Notes: generated by a model not told the origin, from the letters alone. A DNA stretch of 64,000 nucleotides from Metabacillus idriensis (GCF_009674765.1 NZ_WKKF01000001.1:1302001-1366000), one strand, 5' to 3'. Numbered from the stretch's first letter, positions 1-8,812 are shown. Made by a program: numbers and translations.

Positions 1-139
1 CTTTGTAAATCCGTTTGTCTGTCCTGAAATCATCGAACAATTGCCTCAGACATTAAAAGAATATGGATTTGAACATATTTCAGAATGCATCGGAAGGAGC
101 TGGAAAAATGAAAGGAAGACCGCTAATTATCGCGCTTGA
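1..139 (+). CDS. pyrD: Dihydroorotate dehydrogenase, C-terminal end (partial)
   Basis: The open frame beginning at base 2 reads [15 protein letters not shown] and ends with GRSWKN... at a TGA at 137-139. This fits the C-terminus of the class 1B dihydroorotate dehydrogenase that precedes pyrF in Bacillus pyr operons. Only about 45 residues are in the window, so the call rests on this tail and on gene order. It overlaps the pyrF start by 32 bases, a sign of translational coupling. Confidence 0.75.
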   Translation, partial: FVNPFVCPEIIEQLPQTLKEYGFEHISECIGRSWKNERKTANYRA

Positions 140-827
140 TTTTCCGGACGGAAAAGAAGTGGACGGATTTTTAAAAAAGCTGCCTGATCAAAAGCTTTAT
201 GTAAAAGTGGGAATGGAGCTGTTTTATCAGGAAGGTCCTGCGATTATCCATCAGCTTAAATCAGACGGGCATGACATTTTTCTTGATTTGAAGCTCCATG
301 ATATTCCGCAGACAGTCAAACAGGCTATGAAAGGACTTGCAAAGCTTGAAGTGGATCTTGTCAATGTTCATGCTGCAGGGGGAAGCGCGATGATGCAGGC
401 TGCGATAGAAGGGCTGGAATCTGGAACGCGGGCAGGGGCAAAAAGGCCTGATTGTATTGCTGTCACGCAATTAACAAGTACATCAGAGTCCATGCTTAAA
501 CATGAACTGCTCATTGATAAAAGCCTCAATGAAACTGTTCTGCACTATGCAAAATCGGCGAATGAGAGCGGACTCGATGGGATTGTCTGTTCTTCGCTTG
601 AAGTACCAGAAATCTATCATCATTTGAAGCGTTCTTTTAAAACCATTACGCCTGGAATCCGCATGGCGCAAGACTCAGTGAATGATCAAGTGAGAGTGGC
701 GACTCCTGAGAAGGCAAGAGAGCTTGGATCAACTGCCATTGTTGTCGGCAGAAGCATCACAAAAGCGGATGATCCGCTGAAAGTATACTTACAAATGAAA
801 AACGCATGGGAGGGTCTGCCTGTATGA
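108..827 (+). CDS. pyrF: Orotidine 5'-phosphate decarboxylase
   Basis: This gene encodes a 239-residue enzyme that decarboxylates OMP to UMP, the last step of de novo pyrimidine synthesis. The catalytic signature DLKLHD lies at residues 60-65 (Asp60, Lys62 and Asp65 form the charged network), with Asp11 in the first strand motif. The phosphate-binding end TPGIRM and [12 protein letters not shown] follow near the C-terminus. The ATG at 108 is chosen over an in-frame ATG at 63 because AAGGAGC lies 8 bases upstream and the length then equals the usual Bacillus length. It overlaps both pyrD and pyrE, as expected inside the pyr operon, whose attenuators would lie upstream of the window. Confidence 0.97.
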   Translation: MKGRPLIIALDFPDGKEVDGFLKKLPDQKLYVKVGMELFYQEGPAIIHQLKSDGHDIFLDLKLHDIPQTVKQAMKGLAKLEVDLVNVHAAGGSAMMQAAIEGLESGTRAGAKRPDCIAVTQLTSTSESMLKHELLIDKSLNETVLHYAKSANESGLDGIVCSSLEVPEIYHHLKRSFKTITPGIRMAQDSVNDQVRVATPEKARELGSTAIVVGRSITKADDPLKVYLQMKNAWEGLPV

Positions 828-1456
828 AACATCAAATTGCTGAGCAGCTGTTAAAAATTGAAGCCGTCTTTTTAAGTCCAAATGAACCATTTACATGGTC
901 AAGCGGCCTCAAATCTCCAATCTATTGCGACAATCGGTTAACGTTATCCTATCCTGAAGTCAGAAAAGACATTGCAGAGGGGCTGACAAAGCTGATCAGG
1001 GAAGAGTACCCAAAAGCTGAAATGATCGCAGGAACGGCAACAGCCGGTATTCCGCATGCTGCATGGGTAAGTGATCTTCTTAATCTGCCGATGTGTTATG
1101 TAAGAAGCAAGCCGAAGGGCCATGGAAAAGGCAATCAGATCGAAGGGAAAGTGAACGAAGGTCAAAAAGTCGTAGTCGTTGAGGATTTAATCTCAACAGG
1201 AGGAAGCGTTATTACGGCTGTTCAGGCTCTGCGAGAGGCAGGGTGTGAGGTTATAGGAGTTGTCTCCATCTTCACATATGAACTGCAAAAAGGCGCAGAA
1301 ATGCTTGCAGAAGCAAGCATTCATGCTGTATCTCTTACCGATTATTCTTCATTGATTGATGTAGCTCTGAATAAGGGATCCATTGAAAAAGAAGATTTGG
1401 AAAAGCTGAAAAAATGGCGTGAAAATCCGGCAAATGAAGCATGGATGACTGTTTAA
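824..1456 (+). CDS. pyrE: Orotate phosphoribosyltransferase
   Basis: This 210-residue enzyme transfers ribose-5-phosphate from PRPP to orotate to give OMP. The PRPP-binding motif [13 protein letters not shown] is at residues 116-128, and the flexible loop [10 protein letters not shown] precedes it. The ATG at 824 overlaps the pyrF stop as ATGA, so the two are translationally coupled; a longer in-frame start at 806 lies inside pyrF and would add residues absent from the family. It is the last gene of the pyr operon and is followed directly by an intrinsic terminator. Confidence 0.97.
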   Translation: MKHQIAEQLLKIEAVFLSPNEPFTWSSGLKSPIYCDNRLTLSYPEVRKDIAEGLTKLIREEYPKAEMIAGTATAGIPHAAWVSDLLNLPMCYVRSKPKGHGKGNQIEGKVNEGQKVVVVEDLISTGGSVITAVQALREAGCEVIGVVSIFTYELQKGAEMLAEASIHAVSLTDYSSLIDVALNKGSIEKEDLEKLKKWRENPANEAWMTV

Positions 1457-1462
1457 ATAGGC

Positions 1463-1498
1463 AAAAAAAGCAAAGCCATTATTGGCTTTGCTTTTTTA
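1463..1498. terminator. Bidirectional intrinsic terminator after pyrE
   Basis: A run of A followed by GCAAAGCCA, the loop TTAT, then TGGCTTTGC and a T run forms a perfect hairpin with A/T tracts on both sides. It ends the pyr operon on the plus strand and can also end the minus-strand gene whose stop codon lies at 1496-1498. Confidence 0.9.
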
Positions 1499-1777
1499 TA
1501 TCCAAATCAAAATAGAAAATAGTATAGAAACAAGGCTTATAAGCAGATAACCAGTTCGGAACATTTTTATCTGCCATGCTTCTTTAAGAAACCTTTTGCA
1601 AAACGAAAAGCTCGCATGGCCGATCCAGCCAAATATCCAAAAAAGTCCAGATTGTTCTTTTTTGATTTTTTGAAAAATATGATGATCATCGAGCAAGACC
1701 ACGGCATATGCTAATGAAAATCCGCCTAGAAAGAAAGTGAAAATAGTGATGATGTAAGAGAATAGGATATTGATCAC
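1496..1777 (-). CDS. Small membrane protein of unknown function
   Basis: I do not recognise this 93-residue protein. It has two likely membrane segments, residues 2-26 (FSYIITIFTFFLGGF) and about 73-93 at the C-terminus, with a basic and aromatic loop between. The only usable start is a GTG and there is no clear ribosome binding site before it. The stop codon is embedded in the pyrE terminator. It lies 67 bases downstream of the PadR-linked membrane protein gene on the same strand and may be the third gene of that unit. It could be a non-coding remnant. Confidence 0.5.
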   Translation of the reverse strand: MINILFSYIITIFTFFLGGFSLAYAVVLLDDHHIFQKIKKEQSGLFWIFGWIGHASFSFCKRFLKEAWQIKMFRTGYLLISLVSILFSILIWI

Positions 1778-1844
1778 CCCGCGGAAGTGTTCTTTAATCC
1801 ATTAACTTTATGCGGAATTAATCAATAATATGACAGCATTCCCT

Positions 1845-2510
1845 CTATGCATTTCTGAATTTGAATATCCAAGTAAAAGAAAATGCTATAAGAACTGCAC
1901 CAGCCAGAATATAAGTATAATTCGGTAAAGGCGGAACAGCAATTTGCGGAAGATCAATGGCAGCAAAAATATAAACAGGTATACTTATCAAGGCAAAACT
2001 AATGATTACAGGTATAAGAATCATCTTCACTTTTCCGTTTTTCTTAAAAACATAGTGTTTGAACAAGGAAAAGATGATGGCTGTCATGGCGTATGTCATT
2101 AAAAACAAAAAGACAAGCGGGACTAAATTCCTTTCACCTATAAGTTCCGAAAAAAATGGAGCGAACAAATAGTTCATAATCCCTTCTGTTAGAGCGAAAA
2201 ATCCAACAGCTCCCAAACCAAAAAAGAAAAAGTCCATTGCCTTAAGTTTCATTCCCGGTTTTTCCATATTCGACAGCAAATCTCTGCAATAGGCCTCTAG
2301 ATCGCTGCCAAAAATTTCATAAGCCGTTTTTCCTTTATTTTGTGCGATCACTAAATGCTCAAGTAATTCCAATAATAACTCTTGTTTTTCCCTCTCAGAT
2401 CGTGAACTCGAGGATATATAAAGGGACATATTCATATAGGCTTCCCTGTTTTCAGCAGAAAGGTCATCTTGCAGCTCTTTCATTCGTATTCTAAGATCTT
2501 TGGATTTCAT
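1845..2510 (-). CDS. PadR-linked integral membrane protein (DUF1129-like)
   Basis: This 221-residue protein has a soluble helical N-terminal part (residues 1-90, containing GKTAYEIFGSDLEAYCRDLL) followed by four predicted membrane helices near residues 92-115, 127-150, 161-185 and 198-217. That layout resembles DUF1129/DUF1048-type proteins usually encoded beside PadR regulators in Firmicutes. Its ATG directly follows the TGA of the padR gene and its ribosome binding site AAAGGAG lies inside the padR coding sequence, so the two are co-translated. The function is not established; a role in membrane stress or drug response regulated by the PadR partner is an inference. Confidence 0.8.
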   Translation of the reverse strand: MKSKDLRIRMKELQDDLSAENREAYMNMSLYISSSSRSEREKQELLLELLEHLVIAQNKGKTAYEIFGSDLEAYCRDLLSNMEKPGMKLKAMDFFFFGLGAVGFFALTEGIMNYLFAPFFSELIGERNLVPLVFLFLMTYAMTAIIFSLFKHYVFKKNGKVKMILIPVIISFALISIPVYIFAAIDLPQIAVPPLPNYTYILAGAVLIAFSFTWIFKFRNA

Positions 2511-2843
2511 TCAATCATCTCCTTTTTGAAATAGAAGGCTTGTCACAGGCGTGCTGATTTCAACCCAGTCTTTTCTTATTGTGGCAAGGGTACAGCGTCC
2601 TGTGTCTGTCAGAAAGTAATATTTCCGGTTTGGACCTGTATCTGATTTACGCATTTCTCCCTGAATCAATTTCTCTTTTTGAAGCCGCAAAAGCAGAGGA
2701 TAAATACTGCCTTCACTTACGAATGTAAAACCATGCTGTTCGAGCTTTTGCATTAGCTCATACCCATAAACATCTTCTTTTTCAATAATGGCAAGAATAC
2801 AGCCTTCAAGTATACCTTTTAGCAACTGACTTTTCGTCGACAA
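2511..2843 (-). CDS. PadR family transcriptional regulator
   Basis: This 110-residue winged-helix repressor begins LSTKSQLLKGILEGCILAII and contains the PadR features YGYELMQKLEQHGF, SEGSIYPLLLRLQKEKLI and GPNRKYYFLTDTGR. The start is a TTG at 2843, preceded by AAAGGATG at good distance; an ATG farther upstream would add 21 unlike residues. PadR proteins usually repress their own operon together with a membrane partner, which fits the coupled gene downstream and the repeated half-sites over its promoter. The ligand is unknown. Relative to B. subtilis this gene pair is an insertion between pyrE and cysH. Confidence 0.88.
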   Translation of the reverse strand: MSTKSQLLKGILEGCILAIIEKEDVYGYELMQKLEQHGFTFVSEGSIYPLLLRLQKEKLIQGEMRKSDTGPNRKYYFLTDTGRCTLATIRKDWVEISTPVTSLLFQKGDD

Positions 2844-2874
2844 GCTTTCACATCCTTTTGATATATTGCATTGC

Positions 2875-2953
2875 AAGGTAGTTGATATCATTACACTAAC
2901 TTGCATAACAAAGTAGCTAACTTCAGATTAATGATTTTCCAATAATTAGTCAA
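2875..2953 (-). promoter_or_regulatory. padR promoter with repeated operator-like half-sites
   Basis: On the minus strand there is a -35 TTGACT (2953-2948), a 17-base spacer and a -10 TAATCT (2930-2925). At and just past the likely transcription start the motif CTAACTT occurs twice on the plus strand (2896-2902 and 2917-2923), exactly 21 bases apart. Each copy is preceded by an inverted partner, AAGGTAG at 2875-2881 and AAGTAG at 2911-2916. This looks like an autoregulatory operator for the PadR protein, though not the ATGT-N8-ACAT form. Confidence 0.55.
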
Positions 2954-3012
2954 GAAAAAATTTTCTATTTTTGAAAATAAGAAAATTTTTAATTCCGATC
3001 GAAAAACTAGGG

Positions 3013-3040
3013 TTGACATAACGGGTAATTGTGATAAAAT
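3013..3040 (+). promoter_or_regulatory. SigA promoter of the sulfate assimilation operon
   Basis: A consensus -35 TTGACA (3013-3018), a 16-base spacer and a -10 TAAAAT (3035-3040) stand about 20 bases upstream of the SAM riboswitch. The bases between this promoter and the padR promoter (2954-3012) are A+T-rich and show nothing else. Confidence 0.8.
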
Positions 3041-3058
3041 TTAGAAAAATATAATAAA

Positions 3059-3203
3059 CTTATCCAGAGAGGCGAAGGGATCTGGCCCTGTGAAGCCCGG
3101 CAACCTGCGTTTGGCAAGGTGCTAAATCCAGCAAAATGTAAACCCATTTTGAAAGATAAGGTACATTACCTGAACAGTCTTTCAAGTTGGAAGGCTTTTT
3201 TAC
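3059..3203 (+). promoter_or_regulatory. SAM-I (S-box) riboswitch with its terminator
   Basis: The leader carries the S-box core: closing stem CTTATC (3059-3064) with GATAAG (3155-3160), AGAGAGGCGAAGGGATCTGG, GTGAAGCCCGGCAACCT, the AAGGTGCTAAATCCAGCA arm, and a final arm AAAATG/CATTTT. A terminator hairpin follows at 3176-3201. SAM binding in S-box leaders favours the terminator, so this operon is expected to be on when methionine/SAM is low. Bacillus cysH operons are known members of the S-box regulon. Confidence 0.96.
3176..3203 (+). terminator. S-box attenuator terminator
   Basis: AGTCTTTC pairs with GGAAGGCT (with G-U pairs) across a short loop and is followed by TTTTTT. It is the expression platform of the upstream SAM riboswitch. 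Confidence 0.85.
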
Positions 3204-3268
3204 ATTCTCAGATTGCGGTGCATTTCTCAGAAAAAAAGAGCGGATAAGAAATGAAATGGGGGACTGCA

Positions 3269-3412
3269 GTGGGAAATGAAGAACAGCTAGAACTCGTCAT
3301 CGAAAGATTAAGGGAAATGCTGAAAACGATGAATTATGGTTCTGTCACATTGATTGTTCAGGACGGAAAAGTGATACAGCTTGAGAAAAACGAAAAAGTA
3401 AGAATTAAATAA
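3269..3412 (+). CDS. yezD: YezD family (DUF2292) small protein
   Basis: This 47-residue protein is too short for most gene callers. It has an amphipathic helix (EEQLELVIERLREML) followed by the family hallmark YGSVTLIVQDGKVIQLEK and a basic end. The GTG at 3269 is preferred since AATGGGGGA lies at proper distance, while an in-frame ATG at 3251 has no ribosome binding site. Its function is unknown. It is the first gene behind the S-box and is cut off from cysH by an intrinsic terminator, so it may be made in excess of the enzymes. Confidence 0.85.
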   Translation: MGNEEQLELVIERLREMLKTMNYGSVTLIVQDGKVIQLEKNEKVRIK

Positions 3413-3433
3413 TGTGCTGACTAGATAAACTAG

Positions 3434-3485
3434 AGGCATTTTAACACTGAACGGGTTCCGTCATTCTGTTAAAATGTCTTTTTTT
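3434..3485 (+). terminator. Intrinsic terminator between yezD and cysH
   Basis: AGGCATTTTAACA (3434-3446) pairs with TGTTAAAATGTCT (3467-3479) and runs into seven T. The loop contains a second small hairpin ACGG-GTT-CCGT. Transcription must read through it, or start again, to reach cysH at 3520; I see no good promoter after it. Confidence 0.85.
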
Positions 3486-3519
3486 AACGGGACCTGGCTG
3501 ATAGAGGGGAAGAATTCAC

Positions 3520-4221
3520 ATGCTTACGTATGAAACCTGGCAGGAGCCAGCCGCTGACTTTGAAGTTGATGACACATATAAAGGCGCATTAAACGTTTTA
3601 AAGTGGAGCTACAGTCATTATGGCAAAGAGATTGTTTATGCCTGCAGCTTTGGAATAGAAGGGATTGTGCTTGTTGATTTAATTTCGAAAGTAGAGCCGG
3701 ATGCAACCATTGTTTTTCTGGATACGGACGTTCATTTTAAAGAAACATATGAAACGATTGACCGGGTAAAGGAAAAATATCCGAGCCTGAATATCGTGAT
3801 GAAGAAGCCGGAACTCACATTAGAGGAACAGGCAGCGGAACATGGAGATAAACTTTGGGAAACCAACCCGAATAAGTGCTGCCAAATCAGAAAGCTTCAG
3901 CCTCTGAACGAGACGTTATCTAAATCTGAAGCATGGATCTCGGGACTGCGCAGAGAGCAGTCAGAAACAAGGAAACATGTTCAATTTATTAACCGGGATG
4001 ATAAATTTCAGTCGGTGAAAATTTGTCCGCTGATTCACTGGACATGGAAAGATGTGTGGCGGTACGTTCACAAAAATGATTTGCCTTATAACCCTCTGCA
4101 TGACAGGGGCTACCCGAGCATTGGCTGCTCTCACTGCACCGCACCTGCGTTTAATGCTGATGATTTGCGTTCCGGAAGATGGAGCGGGCAGGGTAAAACA
4201 GAATGCGGATTACATGGATAA
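3520..4221 (+). CDS. cysH: Phosphoadenylyl/adenylyl-sulfate reductase
   Basis: This 233-residue enzyme reduces PAPS (and, with this cysteine pattern, APS) to sulfite using thioredoxin. The nucleotide-binding ACSFGIEG is at residues 41-48. Cys120-Cys121 together with Cys203 and Cys206 form the CC...CxxC set that binds a [4Fe-4S] cluster, and the C-terminal ECGLH (Cys229) is the catalytic cysteine. Cluster-bearing CysH proteins of Bacillus accept both APS and PAPS. It heads a tight run cysH-cysP-sat-cysC, with cysP starting 12 bases later. Confidence 0.95.
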   Translation: MLTYETWQEPAADFEVDDTYKGALNVLKWSYSHYGKEIVYACSFGIEGIVLVDLISKVEPDATIVFLDTDVHFKETYETIDRVKEKYPSLNIVMKKPELTLEEQAAEHGDKLWETNPNKCCQIRKLQPLNETLSKSEAWISGLRREQSETRKHVQFINRDDKFQSVKICPLIHWTWKDVWRYVHKNDLPYNPLHDRGYPSIGCSHCTAPAFNADDLRSGRWSGQGKTECGLHG

Positions 4222-4233
4222 GGAGCATGCGCC

Positions 4234-5298
4234 GTGCTTGAAATAGCGGCTCTTGCCATCAGTCTCTTTTTTGCAATGAATATAGGGGCAAGCGGTGCTG
4301 CTGCCTCGATGGGTGTTGCTTATGGGTCAGGTGCAGTCCCAAAAGCAAGGCATGCCCTTTTCATTTGTGCAGCAGGGGTCTTTGCCGGAGCAGTGCTCGG
4401 AGGCGGAGAAGTTGTAAAGACAATCAGCGGAGGCATCATACCTCAGGACATTATTAATGTAAAAATCGTGCTGATTATCATTCTATCTGCGACAAGCTCC
4501 CTGTTTTTTGCAAACTTGCTCGGCATTCCGCTTTCTACCAGTGAAGTTACGGTAGGGGCGGTAGTAGGAGTCGGTATTGCGTATCAGGTGCTGTTTGTCA
4601 ATTCGCTGCTGGTCATTATGATGTTTTGGGTGATCGTTCCTGTTGCTGCTTTCGGTTTAGCCTGGATTTTCGGGAAAGGACTCTATTTGCTGCAGAATAA
4701 GGGGTTTTTGCATGATCGTCCGTGGCTTACCGGCATTTTGATTCTTGCAGGATTTCTTGAAGCCTTCTCTGCGGGAATGAATAATGTAGCGAATGCAGTC
4801 GGTCCTCTTGTGGGAGCAGGCTTGATCACTGTTTCAAAAGGAACCTGGATCGGGGGAGCTTTTGTAGCACTCGGAGCTATTTTCCTGGGAAAAAAAGTAC
4901 TGGAGACCAACGGCAAGAAGATTACCAGATATTCAAAGCCTGAAGGGATATTAATCTCGGGAACTGGTGCCGGTCTCGTCATTATCAGTTCCATTTTCGG
5001 ATTGCCGGTTCCGCTCACTCAGGTCACTTCATCAGCGATTATCGGTCTTGGAATGGCGAAAAATGGAAGCGAAATTCTTCATAAGCACATCGTGAAGAAG
5101 ATTGTCCGCATATGGATTGTTTCACCTCTGTTTTCACTGGCCATTTCTTATTTCTTAGTCAAATTATTTTTAGAAAGTGATCTTTACTCAATCACCGTTC
5201 TTGTCAGTGTCATGCTTGCAACCTTAGGAGCCCTCAGTTTGATGAAGGCCATCAAAGAGGAAAAGCGGGCTGTGCATGAAGAAGGCGGGGGCATTTAA
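4234..5298 (+). CDS. cysP: Sulfate permease, PiT family
   Basis: This 354-residue membrane protein of the inorganic phosphate transporter family brings sulfate into the cell; the Bacillus cysP in this operon position is a sulfate permease. Duplicated halves are visible, with the PiT motifs [18 protein letters not shown] near residue 16 and [18 protein letters not shown] near residue 180, and about ten membrane helices. The start is GTG at 4234 behind AAGGAGC. It uses an ion gradient instead of ATP. Position between cysH and sat supports sulfate over phosphate as substrate. Confidence 0.92.
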   Translation: MLEIAALAISLFFAMNIGASGAAASMGVAYGSGAVPKARHALFICAAGVFAGAVLGGGEVVKTISGGIIPQDIINVKIVLIIILSATSSLFFANLLGIPLSTSEVTVGAVVGVGIAYQVLFVNSLLVIMMFWVIVPVAAFGLAWIFGKGLYLLQNKGFLHDRPWLTGILILAGFLEAFSAGMNNVANAVGPLVGAGLITVSKGTWIGGAFVALGAIFLGKKVLETNGKKITRYSKPEGILISGTGAGLVIISSIFGLPVPLTQVTSSAIIGLGMAKNGSEILHKHIVKKIVRIWIVSPLFSLAISYFLVKLFLESDLYSITVLVSVMLATLGALSLMKAIKEEKRAVHEEGGGI

Positions 5299-5342
5299 CT
5301 TTAAAACCAATTAAAATGGTATGTTTAGGAGGAATTATAATA

Positions 5343-6482
5343 ATGAGTTTACAGCCGCACGGAGGTTTGTTAATACAAGCATATAACCCAGAGGAAAAAT
5401 ATCAGGAGATTCACGCAGAAATTGAAATTGATGCAATGGCATTAAGTGATTTGGAATTAATAGGAATTGGAGCATACAGTCCGCTTGAAGGATTTCTTTC
5501 TCAGAAAGATTATGAGCAGGTCGTAAATGAGATGAGACTGGCCTCAGGCACTGTCTGGAGCATCCCGATTACATTGCCTGTTTCCAAGGAGTCAGCTGAG
5601 AGATTAATAGTCGGAGAAAAAGCAAGACTTCTTTACAAAGGAGAGGTATATGGCCTGATACAGGTTGAGGATGTTTATGAACCCGACAAAGCGATTGAAG
5701 CCATAAACGTTTATGGAACTGCAGACCTTGCGCATCCGGGCGTAAAAAAAATGCATGAACGGGAAGATGTCTATGTAGGCGGCAAAATTACACTGCTTAA
5801 ACGACCTGTAAAGCCGTTTAAGCAATACACGTTCGATCCAATTGAAACTCGTGAAATTTTCAAAAGCAAAGGCTGGAAGACGGTCGTTGGATTCCAAACT
5901 AGAAACCCGGTTCACAGAGCTCATGAATATATCCAAAAATCAGCCCTTGAAACAGTAGATGGATTATTTTTAAATCCGCTTGTAGGGGAAACAAAATCAG
6001 ATGACATTTCAGCCGAAATCAGAATGGAGAGCTACGAGGTTCTTCTAAGAAACTACTATCCGGAAGAACGGGTTGAGCTTGGCGTCTTCCCTGCAGCGAT
6101 GAGATATGCCGGACCAAGAGAAGCCATCTTCCATGCCATTGTCCGTAAAAATTACGGCTGCACTCATTTTATTGTAGGAAGAGACCACGCCGGTGTAGGT
6201 GATTACTACGGAACTTATGATGCCCAAAAGATTTTTGATCAGTTTGAAGAGCAGGAGCTTGGAATCAAGCCGCTGAAATTCGATCACAGTTTCTACTGCA
6301 GCAAATGCGAAGGAATGGCGACAACGAAAACTTGTCCACATGACAGTTCGGCACATATCATTCTATCAGGAACAAAGGTAAGGCAAATGCTGAGAAATGG
6401 TGAAGTTCCGCCAAGCACGTTCAGCCGTCCTGAAGTCATTGAGGTTTTAATAAACGGACTTAAAAAAGAAGTCGTTTCATAA
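5343..6482 (+). CDS. sat: Sulfate adenylyltransferase (ATP sulfurylase)
   Basis: This 379-residue enzyme makes APS and pyrophosphate from sulfate and ATP. The active-site motif [12 protein letters not shown], the [12 protein letters not shown] loop and the C-terminal SGTKVRQML are all present. The ATG at 5343 follows TTAGGAGG, whereas an upstream start at 5316 would have no such site. The protein is the short bacterial homo-oligomeric type without a kinase domain; the kinase is the next gene. Confidence 0.97.
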   Translation: MSLQPHGGLLIQAYNPEEKYQEIHAEIEIDAMALSDLELIGIGAYSPLEGFLSQKDYEQVVNEMRLASGTVWSIPITLPVSKESAERLIVGEKARLLYKGEVYGLIQVEDVYEPDKAIEAINVYGTADLAHPGVKKMHEREDVYVGGKITLLKRPVKPFKQYTFDPIETREIFKSKGWKTVVGFQTRNPVHRAHEYIQKSALETVDGLFLNPLVGETKSDDISAEIRMESYEVLLRNYYPEERVELGVFPAAMRYAGPREAIFHAIVRKNYGCTHFIVGRDHAGVGDYYGTYDAQKIFDQFEEQELGIKPLKFDHSFYCSKCEGMATTKTCPHDSSAHIILSGTKVRQMLRNGEVPPSTFSRPEVIEVLINGLKKEVVS

Positions 6483-6498
6483 GAAGGGAGAAACAGCG

Positions 6499-7092
6499 AT
6501 GAGCAGCAATATTGTATGGCACGAATCCTCTATTTCAAAACAAGAGAGAAGAGATAAAAATAAGCACCAGAGTTTTATACTCTGGTTTACAGGGTTGTCA
6601 GCATCCGGCAAATCTTCTGTTGCGAACGCTTTTGCACGGACTTTATTTGACCGTGGCGCTCAGGCATTTGTTCTTGATGGGGATAATGTTCGCCATGGCC
6701 TGAATCAGGATCTTGGCTTTAATGAGACAGACCGCAAGGAAAATATCAGACGGATTGGAGAAGTTTCGAAACTGTTTGTTGAAAGCGGACAGATCGTCTT
6801 AACAGCTTTTATTTCTCCTTACCGTGCTGACCGTGACCTTGTAAGAGAATTGGTTGAAAAGGATGAATTCCTCGAGGTTTATATTAAATGTTCGATTGAA
6901 GAATGTGAAAAACGCGATCCTAAAGGACTTTACAAAAAAGCGAGAAATGAAGAGATCAAACATTTTACAGGAATCAGTGCACCGTATGAAGAGCCTGCTA
7001 ACCCTGAAATTGTTCTGGATACAGAAAAACATTCAATTGACGACTGTGTCAAACAATTGACGAAAACCTTAATTGAGAAGGGTTTAATTTAA
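6499..7092 (+). CDS. cysC: Adenylylsulfate kinase
   Basis: This 197-residue kinase phosphorylates APS to PAPS. The P-loop GLSASGKS is at residues 32-39, followed by [15 protein letters not shown] for substrate binding and the lid sequence [23 protein letters not shown]. The start ATG follows AAGGGAG. It ends the sulfate-activation part of the operon; 156 non-coding bases separate it from the siroheme genes. Confidence 0.97.
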   Translation: MSSNIVWHESSISKQERRDKNKHQSFILWFTGLSASGKSSVANAFARTLFDRGAQAFVLDGDNVRHGLNQDLGFNETDRKENIRRIGEVSKLFVESGQIVLTAFISPYRADRDLVRELVEKDEFLEVYIKCSIEECEKRDPKGLYKKARNEEIKHFTGISAPYEEPANPEIVLDTEKHSIDDCVKQLTKTLIEKGLI

Positions 7093-7150
7093 AGGTTTTC
7101 TACTAAGGGCTGAATAACCAAGAAAAAAATCCTCAAAAAGTTTAAATTTA

Positions 7151-7178
7151 TTGATATATTATTCTATAAGTATATCAA
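7151..7178. promoter_or_regulatory. Palindrome between cysC and sumT, possible operator
   Basis: TTGATATA (7151-7158) and TATATCAA (7171-7178) form a perfect 8-bp inverted repeat around an A+T-rich centre that contains TATAAG. It sits about 70 bases before sumT in an otherwise featureless gap with no clear terminator. It may be a repressor site for an internal promoter, but there is no convincing -35. Confidence 0.35.
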
Positions 7179-7248
7179 ATCATCAATGAAGGCAGCTGTC
7201 TCAAAATGAAGCGCGGGACATTTGCGGATGAGTAAGGAGTGTCTATCC

Positions 7249-8025
7249 ATGGGAAAGGTCTATTTAGTTGGAGCGGGGCCCGGAGATCCTGAGCTGATCA
7301 CGCTCAAAGCCATCAAATGCATCCAGCAGGCAGATGTTATTTTGTATGATCGCCTGGTCAATAAAGAATTGCTTTCCTATGCCAAAAAGGAAGCAGATCT
7401 CATCTATTGCGGCAAGCTTCCTGACTATCATTTAATGAAGCAGGAAACGATTCATCACTTCTTAATCCGTTATGCGAAAAGCGGCAAGATCGTTACCCGT
7501 TTAAAAGGGGGAGATCCGTTTGTATTCGGGCGCGGTGCAGAAGAAGCAGAAGCACTTGCAAAACAGAAGATTCCATTTGAAATTGTGCCTGGCATCACCT
7601 CGGGCATAGCAGCGGCTGCCTATGCAGGAATTCCTGTCACGCACAGGGACGTAAGTGCAAGCGTGGCTTTTGTAACAGGCCATCACAAAAATGATGAAAA
7701 AGAAGATGAGAAGTGGGCAAGCCTTGCAAAAGGCATAGATACGTTAGCGATTTATATGGGCGTCGGCAATCTTCCATATATTCAGGAGCAGCTCTTGAAA
7801 AATGGAAAAAGCAAAGAAACTCCTGTTGCGCTGGTACACTGGGGAACAACAGATGTTCAGAAAACGGTGACAGGCACACTTGAAAATATTCTGGATGTTG
7901 TCCGAGAAGAGAATATAAAAAATCCAAGTATGATTATTATTGGAGAAGTAGTCCGCTACCGCGAAAAGATTAAATGGTTTGAAGAGAAAATGCAGACTTC
8001 ATCTCCAATCAGCGAGGCGTTATAA
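7249..8025 (+). CDS. sumT: Uroporphyrinogen-III C-methyltransferase
   Basis: This 258-residue SAM-dependent enzyme methylates uroporphyrinogen III at C2 and C7 to give precorrin-2, the first step to siroheme. The N-terminal VYLVGAGPGDPELITLKA, VTRLKGGDPFVFGRG and VVPGITS-type motifs (EIVPGITSGIAAAAYAGIP) mark the SUMT/CobA family. The ATG at 7249 is chosen since AAGGAGTG lies 9 bases before it; an in-frame ATG at 7222 adds nine unrelated residues. Siroheme is the cofactor of sulfite reductase, which links it to cysH upstream. Confidence 0.95.
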   Translation: MGKVYLVGAGPGDPELITLKAIKCIQQADVILYDRLVNKELLSYAKKEADLIYCGKLPDYHLMKQETIHHFLIRYAKSGKIVTRLKGGDPFVFGRGAEEAEALAKQKIPFEIVPGITSGIAAAAYAGIPVTHRDVSASVAFVTGHHKNDEKEDEKWASLAKGIDTLAIYMGVGNLPYIQEQLLKNGKSKETPVALVHWGTTDVQKTVTGTLENILDVVREENIKNPSMIIIGEVVRYREKIKWFEEKMQTSSPISEAL

Positions 8026-8026
8026 A

Positions 8027-8812
8027 ATGAAACAAGCAGTATTATATGTTTGCCATGGCAGCCGTGTGAAAGAAGCCTGTGATGAGGCCATTGCTTTTAT
8101 CGAGAGAACGCAAAAGCATATTCATGCTGATATTCAGGAAATCTCATTTCTTGAACTGGCTGAGCCTTCTATTGAAGAAGGGTTCGCTTCCTGCATCAAG
8201 CAAGGGGCCACCCATGTTGCCGTTGTGCCATTATTATTGCTTACGGCTGTTCATGCAAAAGAGGACATTCCTCTGGAAGTGAAAAAGGCTGCAGAAAATC
8301 ATCCGGAAGTTGCTGTTACATATGGCCTGCCTATCGGCGTGCACCAAAAGATGGCAAAAAGCATTACGAACCGAATCTATGAACAGGGCAGACCAGATGC
8401 TGAATCGATCATCGTTCTGATTGGACGAGGCAGCTCAGACGCGGACGTAGTAAGAGATTTGACTGCCATAAGTGAACTTGTAAAGAGTGAGGCCGGTGTC
8501 AGCAATGTGGAAATCTGCTTTCTGACTGCTGCAAAACCGAGTCTTGATGAGATGCTTTCAAAACTTTCGCTTCTCAAAGAGAAAACGGTTTTCCTGGTTC
8601 CCTATTTATTATTTACCGGGCTGCTTATGAGGGAAATTCAGACAAAGGCTGATAAGCTTGACCATGAAAAAATCAAGCTCTGCCGGTATCTGGGCTATGA
8701 CTCTGAAGTTGAACAAGTTTTTGCCGAGAGAGTCCAGTCCGCAATCAATAATCATGATTCAAAATACACCTTCAGATATGGAGATACATGCAATGCTGCC
8801 ATTAATGGTTGA
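8027..8812 (+). CDS. sirB: Sirohydrochlorin ferrochelatase
   Basis: This 261-residue CbiX/SirB-family chelatase inserts ferrous iron into sirohydrochlorin to complete siroheme. The N-terminal LYVCHGSR carries the metal-binding histidine, a second domain repeats the chelatase fold with LIGRGSSD, and VPLLLLTAVHAKEDI holds the other active-site His. The start lies one base after sumT ends. An in-frame extension back into sumT was rejected since it lacks a ribosome binding site. Confidence 0.92.
   Translation: MKQAVLYVCHGSRVKEACDEAIAFIERTQKHIHADIQEISFLELAEPSIEEGFASCIKQGATHVAVVPLLLLTAVHAKEDIPLEVKKAAENHPEVAVTYGLPIGVHQKMAKSITNRIYEQGRPDAESIIVLIGRGSSDADVVRDLTAISELVKSEAGVSNVEICFLTAAKPSLDEMLSKLSLLKEKTVFLVPYLLFTGLLMREIQTKADKLDHEKIKLCRYLGYDSEVEQVFAERVQSAINNHDSKYTFRYGDTCNAAING

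Noticed and set aside
3251-3268. ATG start for yezD
   Set aside because: No ribosome binding site precedes it; the GTG at 3269 has GGGGGA at the right distance.
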